Source of the DNA: Tricholoma matsutake
Taxonomy: Eukaryota > Basidiomycota > Agaricomycetes > Agaricales > Tricholomataceae
Length of the DNA: 64,000 nucleotides
Assembly (NCBI GenBank): GCA_026075535.2
Contig: AP026541.1
Coordinates: 7,502,001-7,566,000 of the forward strand
Direction: 5' to 3'
The number at the start of each line of letters is the position of its first letter. Within the stretch, counting starts at the first letter, position 1. The translations under genes and the position numbers were made by a program. Shown piece after piece: positions 23,505 to 33,032 of the stretch. The notes under the pieces are model-generated. The model saw nothing but the letters and a program-made list of their open reading frames with translations, ran no database searches and was not told where the DNA came from.

Positions 23505-23874
23505 TGTGTGTCTTCCTTTGACCCATGGGCCCATTCATCATATGGTCCACTGCAGTATTAATATATATAACCCATGGGCCCATCCATCATATGTTCCACT
23601 ATAGTGTTGACATGACCCATGGGCCCATCCATCATATGGTCCACTGCAGTATTGACTTGACCCATGGGCCCATTCATGACAAATGGCCTATGGCAGTACT
23701 CATATCACCCATAAGCCCATCCTATTTCCATGACCTTATATCTACCACATGAGCCCACTTATCTACTATAATCTGTTATAATCCATGGGCCCAGATTAGC
23801 TGGACCACTTCAAACAGCTTAAAGCCACCATTAGTTGGTCCATTTGTAATGGTCCAAATACACTGAAGGGGCTG
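23505..23874 (-). repeat. KDZ right terminal inverted repeat with minisatellite
   Basis: Units of CCATGGGCCCATnCATCATATGGTCCACT, about 60 bp apart, run from 23520 to 23800. They are followed by the conserved block TAAAGCCACCATTAGTTGGTCC and the terminal ATACACTGAAGGGGCTG. The whole is the reverse complement of the left array (2791-3260). Confidence 0.8.
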
Positions 23875-24385
23875 CACCTAGGGCCAGAATGATGGTGGAC
23901 ATCGTTCTGTTGTTCATTGTCCCTGTCATTCCTCATCCCTGTTGTTCATCATCCCTGTCATCCATCATCCCTGTTGTTTGTTGTCCCCATCGTTCTCCAT
24001 CTCTGTCGTTTGTCATCCCTGCCATTTGTTGTCCCCACTGTTTGTTGTCCTCACCATTTGTGTGGTCATCATGGTCCAGAAAAGGGCCCATTGCCACCCT
24101 GCAAGCAGAGGCTCACAGCAGTGACATAGGGCATGGGTGAGGTGCGGCGAGGGCCCAGGTGCATCATGTAGTGGCTAGGCAACGTTGTTAGCAAAAGATA
24201 AAAAAACTAAGAAAAGAATTGTTAGTAAAAGAAATAAGATTAAACAGAAAGAAAAACAAAACTTACATACAGCCCAAGAAATGTCATTGACATTTCTTGG
24301 GCTGGTTTTTGTGGTTCCTCATGCGAGGTGGTGGTTTTAGGCTGAGAGTGGAAATAAAATGTGTCAACATGTAATGCAAACAAAC
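23875..24385 (+). repeat. Low-complexity CATCCCTG repeat, right part, with a palindrome
   Basis: TGTTCATCATCCCTGT-like units fill 23900-24060, then a CACCCTGCAAGCAGAGGCTC motif (24093) and an A-rich tail match 2310-2790 in the same orientation. It contains a 35-bp palindrome at 24270-24304 whose 17-bp arms (CAGCCCAAGAAATGTCA and its complement) are perfect around a single T. Confidence 0.55.
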
Positions 24386-25047
24386 TAGTGTTTCAAGGTC
24401 TGGTCTTTTGCTGTTTTGCTGTATCTCAGCAATGACTGGATGAAATCATTTCGTCAAAGAGAGGACCCCCCATTATTTTCACTTCTCTATCCATGATTAA
24501 ATTTTGTGATTATATTGACAATCACTGACCAGAATCCTTATGTTCCAGAGATGGCCCCTCAGTCTTTGGCCAGATCTATCTGCTCAGATATTTTCATGAT
24601 TTTTATCTTATTGTTTGAGATAGTAGGATGCAGTTTAAATTTTAAAAAGACTGCAAAGACTGCAACCCAACTGGACTTTGAAACACTAAAACAAATGCAT
24701 CAATGTGTGGCACAAACAACATGTATTATGTGTTTGTTTACTGTGAACAAACATGTACAATTACTGTAACATATATAAACCCCACCAATTCTCATGACAT
24801 CTCCCCTCGTAGTTAGTCTCTTGTATATAATATGTACATTAGTTCATATGTAATGCAAAAAGACCAGTTGTAACTGGTTCAAACCAGTTTTACAATGGTT
24901 TTCATATGTTTCCAAAACAAGTGAACTGTTAACCAAACCAACGGTTTTGGTTAATCATTTTTTCAGAAAAATTGCATGGACCGAACCATGGACCACAGTT
25001 CAGTCCAGTTTGGTCTTTGGTCCTATGGACTGAACCTTTAAACACTA
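24386..25047 (+). repeat. Right-hand part of the TAGTGTTT hAT element
   Basis: The segment runs from an internal TAGTGTTTCAAGGTCTGG at 24386 to the right end CCTTTAAACACTA at 25047. It is AT-rich, carries ACCAGTTnnAACTGGTTCA-type sequence near the right end like other members, and has no open frame of note. The flanks at 24378-24385 (aaacaaac) and 25048-25055 (cacataac) do not match each other. The right flank matches 2135-2142 instead. Confidence 0.55.
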
Positions 25048-25869
25048 CACATAACCTCCTCCACTAGGAAAGCCTGGCAGGACGATGTGATGACACACTG
25101 AACAATAACAAACATGTGCCATGCCATCAACAACAGACGATACACCACCTGCACCCAGCCCCTCGAGCAACTGCTTGTGGGGTGGATTGTGGGAGGAATG
25201 CCAACAATGGACTGTGATGACTGCAACAATGAAGGGGACAACCAGGGCCAGACAAGCATGAGCATGACAGAGCTATGGGGATCAATAGCAAGGTGGCCAC
25301 GATGGGGAACAGGATGAGGAGCCTGATGATCCAATGACCCAATGTCAACAAAGGATGACCTAATGGAAAAATGAGGGGGACCACATGGCCACCACAACTA
25401 ATAACAGGGACAACGAATGAAGGGGCCAATGAACAATGGGATGGGGGACAACGAACAATGAGTGATGATACTGCATCCACCCCAGCACTCACGACAACCA
25501 CAGGTGACGTGCCACCCACACTCTTGCTGCCTCACCACCACAACCATTCACCCACCCTCACATTTCGCATGGGTTTCATTTTCATTGTATGTAGACTGTA
25601 GCTTGTTAATAACAGGTATCTCTGGTGTATTTAATTTTATAGACATAATACATGCATTATACAGTACAATTGTGAGATTTAAGAATGAAATACAAGGCAA
25701 AAACTATGGTGTATATACATGGTGTTGCACCTGTGGTGTTCCATGACAAACCATGGTAAAAACCTGTAACTGCGGTTGCAGTGTTAGAACAGCTGCGGTG
25801 TTGGCAGGTGCAGGTGTGGTGTGTGAAATTTTACCCATGGTGTAACCCATGCTACACCCTAAGCATGGG

Positions 25870-26325
25870 GATGCGTGTGTGACAATTGCATGCACATCAA
25901 GCACAAATGCGAGGAGGTGGTGTGGGAAGGGCAGGAGGCCCCTGCAGAAAAAACGGTGGGGATGGCAGCGGGAAGTGGGAGATTGCAGAGCTGCTGAGGC
26001 AGCTGGTGAAGGTGGTGAGGAAGGGGTTGGGCGAGGTCGCAGGTAGTGTGGTGGAGGTGCCAGAGACAATGGAGGAGATTTGGGACTGGAGTGGGAAGAG
26101 GACAAGAGTGCTGGGGAGGAGAGTGATGAGGAGGAGGAAGAAGTCAAGTGGGCGGCCAGGGAGGCCAGGTGGGAAAGGCACAGAATCTGCCAGTCTGGTG
26201 ATGACTGGGCGGCCTTCCAAAAGTATCTGGAGGAGAGGCGGGCAAATAATGAGGAGGAGAACAAGGGTGAGGAAGAGGGCAAGGGTGAGGAAGAGGGTGA
26301 GGGGAAAGTGGATATGGAAGTGTAG
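25870..26325 (+). pseudogene. 3' fragment of a Cys-cluster, acidic-tail gene
   Basis: Immediately right of copy A the plus strand reads CDNCMHIKHKCEE, one half of a Zn-cluster-like motif. A frame change near 25970 leads to IAELLRQLVKVVRKGLGEV, and 26080-26325 gives a highly charged tail (EEDKSAGEESDEEEEEVK...) ending at a stop. Copy A inserted into or beside it, so the 5' part would lie left of 1158, where no convincing exon is seen. Function unknown. Confidence 0.4.
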
Positions 26326-26419
26326 GGATCCAGTTGGATCCGAGCAAAAAAAACTCTTTTTATTTTTTGTTTGGAATAAAATCTTCTTCTGAATCCTGGC
26401 TGAGTGAATGAGTAAGGTG

Positions 26420-28206
26420 AATGGGACTTAAGCGGGTAATGGACTGGGTTTCTGCGGGTAGTGGGTGTGAAAGTCCGCAAGGAGTTCTTGGGCATGATCA
26501 AGTTCTGTAGCAGGTAACCAGGAAGTTTCTTCATCAGTTCCCTGGTAACCTTCCTATCAGAGGAGGTAGAGTATCTTGCAGCGATGTCGGTTGTTCAATA
26601 GTGATAGGAGGAGGTGGGGGTTGTACCCGATTGGGAATTGTGTTCAGGGAGTGTTCTTCTAGTTGGGAGACATGGAAGACAGGGTAGATGGCCTGCAAGT
26701 GGTCCAGAAGCCGCAGGGTGACTGAGTGAGTGCCTGGGTGGGCAATGATTTCAAAGGGACTGTGGTTCTTTTCAGAAAGTTTCCTAGAGGGGTGGGTGGT
26801 GTGGATATTTTCTGCAGTGACATAGCCAAAGTCACCAATGTTGAATTCAGGTGCGGTGCACCCGATGTTTGTCCGCAGGGCCTTGGTAACATCCTTGAGT
26901 AAGGCAAGGCAGGGGTAGGGGTATACCCTTGTGTTTTTGGGCTAAGGGTATGAGGGGTAAGGGTAGGGGTTTGGAAGTTCATACCCTTGCATACCCCTGT
27001 ACCCTTACTGAGGGTACAGGGGTATGCCAGGGGTATGCTTATGTAAGAATATCATTTGATTTTTTCAGCTACAAAGACTCATATTCAAGATTTTCATCAA
27101 TTAAATTCAGATTTTGGGATTGTCCAACATGATAATGGCTTTCATATGTTAATAAGAGGTATTAATATGTGATATTAATAGTAAATACAATAGTTATCAA
27201 CACTTTTCAAATGAATTTTGCTCTAAATATGTTGATTTTGTGCCAAACCCTTGTACCCTTCACAAACCCTCCCATACCCTTGGCAACCCTTATATGTTTC
27301 CATACCCTTACCCCTAAGGGTAGGGTGTTCAGGGGTAGGGGTAAGGGTATGAGATTTGACACCCAGGGGTAACCCCTGCCTTGCCCTATCCTTGAGCAGC
27401 TGCAAGCTGTTTCTGAAGTTCCTGATGAAGGTTGTCTAAGTCGATGATGAACTCATGGGCGCGCTGTGAGGACAAGTCATGTTTGGGAAAGACAGAAATG
27501 TTTGGGTGATAGCCTTTGTTGGTGAAGAGAGGGGATATGCCAGTAGAGGCAGAGGGAGCATTGTTATAGGCAAATTTGCCCAAGGGTAGGAGGTGGGACC
27601 AGTCGTCCTGCTGATAGTTACAGAAGATCTGGAGATACTGTTCAAGGGTCTGATTAAGTTGTTCCATCTGAATGTCACCTTGTGGATGATAACCCGAAGT
27701 GAAATGGATCTGCATGTCGAGAGCTCTTCTGAGGGAGTGGAAAAAATGGGAGACAAACTCGGATCCTTGGTCACAAGTGACATGAGATGGTATGCCATGC
27801 TTGGAGAAGATGTGGAGGACGAACAGGTTGGCTAATTCTTGGGCTGTGATTCCATTAACAGTCAGGATTAAAATGCCTTGTTTGGTGAGTCGGTCAATGA
27901 TGACCAGGATAGCAGTGTGGCTGTTGGAGTCAGGTAGTTGCTCAATGAAATCCATGGAGATCAAGTTCCAAGATCGTTCCAGGACCAGAAGTTGCTTCAG
28001 GAACCTGTAGGGTTTGTGTCAAGGCGATTTGGATTGCTTGCAAGTGGTACAGGACTTGCAGAATTCCTGGACGAAGGTGTGGAGGTTTGGCCAGACATAT
28101 TCCTGGTGAATGAGCTGCAGGGTTTTGTTTTGTCCAAAGTGGCCAGAGAGGATATGATCGTGTTTGTACTGCAGGACCTTGAGACAAAGATCCACAACAT
28201 CCAGAA
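26420..28206 (-). pseudogene. Ty3/gypsy pol fragment: integrase and chromodomain-like tail
   Basis: Reading leftward, 28206-28019 encodes the H2C2 zinc finger (HILSGHFGQNKTLQLIHQEY, then CTTCKQSK). 27964-27389 encodes the integrase core with MDFIEQLP, CDQGSEFVSHFF and MEQLNQTLEQYL (the D, D, E positions). After an inserted MITE (26900-27388), 26899-26420 continues with GDFGYVTAEN, PFEIIAHPGT, YPVFHVSQLEEH and a chromodomain-like end, DEETSWLPATELDHAQEL. The 5' half of this element is missing; it stops exactly at the left end of hAT copy B (28207) and is not seen again after 52547. Confidence 0.85.
26900..27388 (+). mobile_element. hAT-type MITE, 489 bp, copy 1
   Basis: Terminal inverted repeats are TAAGGCAAGGCAGGGG on the left and CCCCTGCCTTGCCCTA on the right. 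A perfect 8-bp TSD, tccttgag, lies at 26892-26899 and 27389-27396. It is non-coding, and internally it is crowded with GGGGTAGGGGTAAGGGTA runs that can fold back on their CCCCTTACCC counterparts at the other end. It splits the integrase frame of the surrounding Ty3/gypsy fragment. A near-identical copy in the opposite orientation is at 55834-56319. Confidence 0.95.
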
Positions 28207-30054
28207 TAGGGTGTAGCATGGGTGCGGGTAAACCTGCGGTGTTTAGATCACAGGGTATACAGGTACAGGTATGGTGCCTGAAATCCTCAACCTGTGTCAT
28301 ACTGCACCCATCCCTATGGTGTCATGGGTTTTCATGGGTATTGCCAAGTTGGGCCCAGCTGGCAAGTAAAATTATTATTTTACCTATTCTATCCATGTCA
28401 ATTTTCATTAGTTGTGCAATGCTCAGGGGGCCAATACACATGACTTGGGATGGTGGAAATGCGACTGACAACAGTGATCAATCGATGCTGCCAACTTGTA
28501 TTCTCACCATGACTAAAATGTTCTTTTTTATAGGTTACAGTGTTTCCAAATGACATGTATTGTCGTTTGGGCCCCACATAGGTCTTTGTTTCTTGTTTTT
28601 CTTCATTCAACTAACTTCAGTTTTCACTATCTACAGGTTTTATCTCATAATAAAATGACCCACTACAGCTCCCCAAAGCACCGCCATGAACAACTGCTCG
28701 TGGGGTGGAAATGGGGAACAATGAGTACAGGGACGACAGCAGGCAGAACAATGACAACGATGACGTGGAGGAGAACAACAATGGGACAACAAGCACGAAC
28801 CAGCACCCCCCATTGCCACTGCAAGCCAGGAACAGGCTGACAATGATGATGTGGAGGGGAATGATGACAGGGTACCCAGGACAGCACGACAACGAGGAAT
28901 GACCAGGGGATGGCAATGACGGCAACACCGAGGGAGGGACAATAGGGATGATGATGAAGACAAAGACAAAGACAATGACAATGACAATGTGGAGGGGAAT
29001 GATGACAGGGTACCTAGGACTGCACAACAACAAGGAACGACCAGAGGATGGCAAGGATGAGGGAGGGACAACAAAGATGAAGATGACAACAACAACAGGA
29101 GCCCCCACACAGGACAACAAGGCACCATACCCCCAACCACCATAATGACCCAGCACCCACCCCCGCCACTGTGAGCAACTGCTCACAGGGTGGATGGGGG
29201 CTCCAGGGGACGAGAGACAGGGCTAACAATGGGAATGATGACATGGACACGAAGAGGATGATGGGAAGCGGGAGCAATGGGGGGAGCAGGAATGATTGAA
29301 CAGTGGGAATGAAAGCAATGGGGAGGGGGACTGGCCAGCCCCATCACACACGAAATGGGCCCCAAGCAAGTTTTTATTTGTTTGTTTCTTTTTTTTTCTT
29401 TTGACTAACTCAGGTTTTCATTTACCATAGGTTTTACTTATGTTGCAACAACACAATGACCCATGACCCTGTCACCTACCACCACTGCTGTGGGCCCCTG
29501 CTCACAGGGTGGTTGGGTGGTGCAATGGGATGAGGGAACAGCACGACCATGATGGGGAGGATGGGAACAATGGGAAGATGGACATGGCAACAGGATGAGG
29601 ATGACTAGGACAAGGACAATGGCCATAGCAACCAAGGACAATGACAAGAACCACTACCACCATGGGAACGACAGGCACAACAGGGGTGGCGAATGACACC
29701 ACAGACAATGAGGACAACAGGGAGGACAGGGGTGACAATGAACAACAAATGATGGGGGGAACTGATGAGGACACCAGGGAAGGGAGGTTTTTTTTGTTTC
29801 TATCTTTAGTTTTGTGGACCCTCCCTGTAAATTAGTTTAATGAAAATTTTTAATACTTGTGTTGTACCCTCATGCAAATGTCATCATTCAAATAAAAAAG
29901 CCCTATTGTCTGTAGCTTAGGTATTATATACAGGGTGTAGCTAAGTAAACCAAGGGTTATACAATACAAATACACTATGTTTAACAATGTAGAACATCAA
30001 ATAAGAGAATCAAAATGACAGTGTATATTCATGGTGTCACACCTGCAGTGTTTC

Positions 30055-30252
30055 TGTAGTGAGTCAGAGGGGGGTCCCTTAAGATCACACAGGAGCTAAA
30101 CATGAATAGCATATATTTATCGTGTGTACTCGAGGTGGTAGTAAAAGATTGATTATGTAAATAGAAGGCAGGTCCCTTTATAGGGGCCAGCCAGGTCAAT
30201 AGCAAAGAAATATAATATATACAAATGCAGGGTCAAGCCCCGGGTCACCACA
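30055..30252 (-). repeat. 3' LTR of the 22.4-kb element
   Basis: This 198-bp repeat matches 52228-52425 with about 97% identity by eye. The termini are TG...CA. It contains TTTATAGGGGCCAGCC, like a TATA/initiator region in the opposite orientation. Confidence 0.92.
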
Positions 30253-30398
30253 CCCTCCCCCTTAGGCTTCGTCCAGGGGAGAAGCATAATGTTTTGAGTA
30301 AATAGATGATCTTGAAGAGAGCATTGTCTGGTATGTGGGTATTGTCGCGGTACGATGAAAGGAATCAATTCATTTGTTTATTAAAAAATGCGATGACC

Positions 30399-32750
30399 TT
30401 ATTTAGTAGGGTCGTCAGGGATGTGGGTATCGTTGAGACTCAACGATGATATGTGGGACTCGTCGAGGGTCAATGAGGATTCGGGGAGGTTGGCATCAAC
30501 TAACATACATCTAACTTCCTCCAGGGTGGTAGGTACGGGTACTTTGCACTCATAATCGGGCATGGAGGAAAGTAGGGTCATTTCGTTGTTCGATGCCAAT
30601 GAAGACAATTGGGATATGGGGGTCTCTGGGGTGTTCCCCAGAGCAGAGGTGTCCGTTGTCTGCCCTTCATCAAGAGGGAAATGGTCCTTGTCGACAGTGA
30701 ACATTTCATCATCGGATGAAGAGACGGAGTCAGTGGAATCACCGTTGTCATCAGGGTCTCTAATTTTTTGTGGCTTGGTAGACGTGACTGGAGTGAGTTT
30801 GCTAACAGGCTTCTTGTGCCCGTTCGGAGGGATGCCAGTGGCAACTCTCCTCACTCTCTTCAAGGCCTTCTTCTGGCCTTGAGTTGCCTTGACGATGAGG
30901 GGGACCTGGACCATCCTGAGGTCGGATCATTCTCCAGGGAATATACCTCTGGAGGAGTTGGATGCCAGCCGGACAGGTAAGAAGGTCCAGTGTGGGCAGG
31001 AGGTTGGTTGTCCATGCGAGAGGTGCTCGCATGCAGAGATGCAGATAGTCCAGCAGAGAATCTGGAGGACCGGGCAGTGGAAGTCATTGATTCAGGGTGG
31101 GGTCACCCCGAATGAGAGGGAGCAGTGGATTCTCTTTTTCTTTTTCTTCGTGGCTCTCGAAGGGCCACGTCGTTAGGCCCGGCAATCCCAGACATCAGAG
31201 GAGCATCCTCTGAACGGGTATTGGAATGTTGCTGCAGATGTCTTATGATATTGGCAGCGGTAGAAGACTCTTCTGAATGGGAGGAGTTGGCAGTAGCCAT
31301 TGCTGTAAGCCAGCCGATGGCATAGTGAGAACCTTCTCAGACTTCCTCATCTGAGACTCCCATGGTAGTGAGGTGTCATATGATGTCCTCGAGGGAAGTT
31401 GAATTAGTGCTGGTTGGCATGGGCTGCCGACAGCGCACGGGGGACAGTGGGAGGCGCTCGTGCTCTCAAATCTGTCGGTACAGTTTCAGTGTGGCTAGTA
31501 CCTCCATAATATGAAGGTAGAGAAGTAGTTTAGCTTCAGGGGATAGCCCTGAAGGAATCTGTTGACGAAGCAGGAGTTGTCCCCTGACATGTGGGAGGGA
31601 GACCCTCTGTTCATCCAGCAGGGTACCAGGGTGGGATCACCACTGGTACAGGTGTCGGTGCATGAACTGCACCCACATTTCAGCAGAGTCCAGGAGCGAG
31701 GGTTGCTCCAGGCGAGTAGGGTCATTGAGTCGGCATAATCCTTGCGCCGACTGCATTTGAACAGGGAGCCAACTGGGTAATCTCCAGTGGGCAAGGGCAT
31801 AGGCCATCAGGGGCATTCAAGCCCCTGAAGCAGTATCATTGACGAACTGCATGTACTTGCACATTCATTCCAACATTGGGTAGTTCCTGGAGGTGTGGGC
31901 CATCCGGGACCAGTTATCAAACTCCTCAGTGTTCTGAGGAATGGACGTAGGAACTTGGCCACACAGCTTGGGAGCTGGTCTCCAGTTTGCCGTCCTGGGA
32001 ACATCAGGGCCCAAGAATGTATATCTTGGGGTTGGAAGGTTGGGAAGAGGTGGGTTAGACCTTGTTCATATTGAAGTCCTCGTCGGGGATGACAGGGCAG
32101 GGAGCAGGAGGTGGTGCAGGCTGAGAGGCTGCACTGGCATATGGAGTACCCTGGGGCCTCTTGGGGTGAGGAGAGGGTTCACGATACAAGCTTGTTTGGA
32201 CAAATGTCCATTGAGCTGCTTGTGCAGGTGCTCATTCTCATCTTCCAGGTTCCAGATGGTCTCCTGGAGGGCAGCAATATCTTTTTCATATTCATTATAA
32301 ACATGTTCAGCTCTGGTGAGAGCGCCAGAGTTAATACCCAAGTCTCAACAATCTCTCGCATCGAAATATTCATCATCATGGTCATACACATGGGTGTACA
32401 CATGTAAAGCATAGCTCTTGCAAGTGTTGCAAGTGCCTCGGTGAAGGATAATGCCTTCACTGTCAATCCTCCAATTTCCGGCAGCAGAAGAGCTGGTGCC
32501 CACACCAGCTTGCCGGTTTTGTTCTTCTCTAGCAGAATGTCTGCTAGCACTGATGGCTTCTTCTATCTCACCAGGGCTTGGTGAGCGATGGGGTTGAGTG
32601 TTGCTGCTTGAGCAGGTGGGCTCGAGCTCTCTCTGCTTCTCCTTCCCCCTTTGAGACTGGCCACTAGGGCCTGTCTCACACATCCGGCTAGGTCTGTCGA
32701 TTTGATCGTCCCCCATGGGGTTGTCTTTGTCTGGAGGAAAGCTCGCCATG
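30399..32750 (-). pseudogene. Extra 3' open region downstream of pol
   Basis: After integrase the minus strand holds a string of frames: MASFPPDKDNPMGDD at 32750, a coiled-coil piece (DIAALQETIWNLEDENEHLHK, about 32280), pieces at 32004, 31800 and 31300 (ALREPRRKRKRES), and 30914-30399 (KATQGQKKALKR to THIPDDPTK). Frame changes separate them. The nested derivative at 45805-48804 encodes a homologous but better preserved version of the last part (47719-48471), which shows that this is real family coding sequence and not random. Function unknown. It has no transmembrane segment, so it is not an obvious envelope protein. Confidence 0.6.
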
Positions 32751-33032
32751 GTAGTGTACCAAACAATGAAGAAAAAATAATTGAAACTCCACACAATGTA
32801 AAGTTGCGGAGTGTGAGATCCGTTACACCCCCAACATGACTTGGAAATTTCCAAGTCATTAAGTCCATCGACGTGCAGGAGTTCCTGCGCATTTGGGCAA
32901 TTCTTGCCAGTATCTGGCACCCATCAGTGCCAGATAAGCGTCTAGGGCTGCAAGATCATTGCAGTTCTCTAAAGGTTCCCAAGTGGTGTCTCCCAGACTC
33001 CACTTAACTTCAAACTGGATGGTACAGCCACA

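Larger units (their letters stand above)
2791..23874 (+). mobile_element. KDZ (Kyakuja-type) DNA transposon, ~21 kb
   Basis: The two ends are inverted copies. The left starts CACAACTCTCAGTGACTTT and runs into GACCATTATATATGGAC; the right, read from the other strand, starts CAGCCCCTTCAGTGTATTT and runs into GACCATTACAAATGGAC. The similarity continues inward for over 300 bp. A 7-bp direct repeat, cacctag, lies at both flanks (2784-2790 and 23875-23881) and is the likely TSD. Cargo includes a CxC2 KDZ transposase (15346-18998), a TET/JBP dioxygenase (21934-23314) and several unknown genes. KDZ elements with TET/JBP cargo are an established class in basidiomycetes. A PIF/Harbinger element (12191-15272) is nested inside. 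The exact outer base of each TIR is inferred. Confidence 0.82.
2143..25047 (+). mobile_element. hAT-type (TAGTGTTT) insertion carrying the KDZ nest
   Basis: The left end is TAGTGTTTTAAGGTTTGG and the right end is CCTTTAAACACTA. The 8-bp sequence cacataac occurs immediately outside both ends (2135-2142 and 25048-25055), exactly where element copy A is broken. The same terminus family bounds the element at 40347-41629. Its own sequence is the GGTTCAGTCTGGTTTTT-rich stretch at 2143-2320 and about 24386-25047; the rest is inserted material. An additional internal TAGTGTTTCAAGGTCTGG at 24386 looks like another left terminus, so two related copies may be involved. No transposase of its own is seen. 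Confidence 0.8.
1166..25861 (+). mobile_element. Non-autonomous hAT-type element, copy A (interrupted)
   Basis: The left end reads TAGGGTGTAGCACGGGT and the right end ACCCATGCTACACCCTA, a ~17-bp terminal inverted repeat. The flanks carry a perfect 8-bp duplication, agcatggg, at 1158-1165 and 25862-25869, the TSD length of hAT elements. The element's own sequence is 1166-2142 plus 25056-25861 (about 1.8 kb); everything between is a later insertion. The own sequence is rich in GACAACGATG-type runs and encodes no transposase, so it needs one in trans. A second copy (28207-52547) has the same ends and internal landmarks, which confirms the reconstruction. Confidence 0.9.

Noticed and set aside
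25704..26534. 276-aa minus-strand frame rich in Ser and Pro
   Set aside because: It spans the end of hAT copy A, the acidic plus-strand tail and the gypsy chromodomain in the wrong frame; composition mirrors the GA-rich opposite strand.
26900..27388. GGGGTAAGGG runs as an internal telomere tract
   Set aside because: They are bounded by exact TIRs and an 8-bp TSD and recur as a discrete 486-bp copy at 55834-56319, so they belong to a MITE.
28617..29186. Minus-strand hydrophobic frames (Val/Ile/Ser-rich)
   Set aside because: They are the antisense of GACAATGAC-type runs within non-coding hAT copy B; no family resemblance and several frames open at once.
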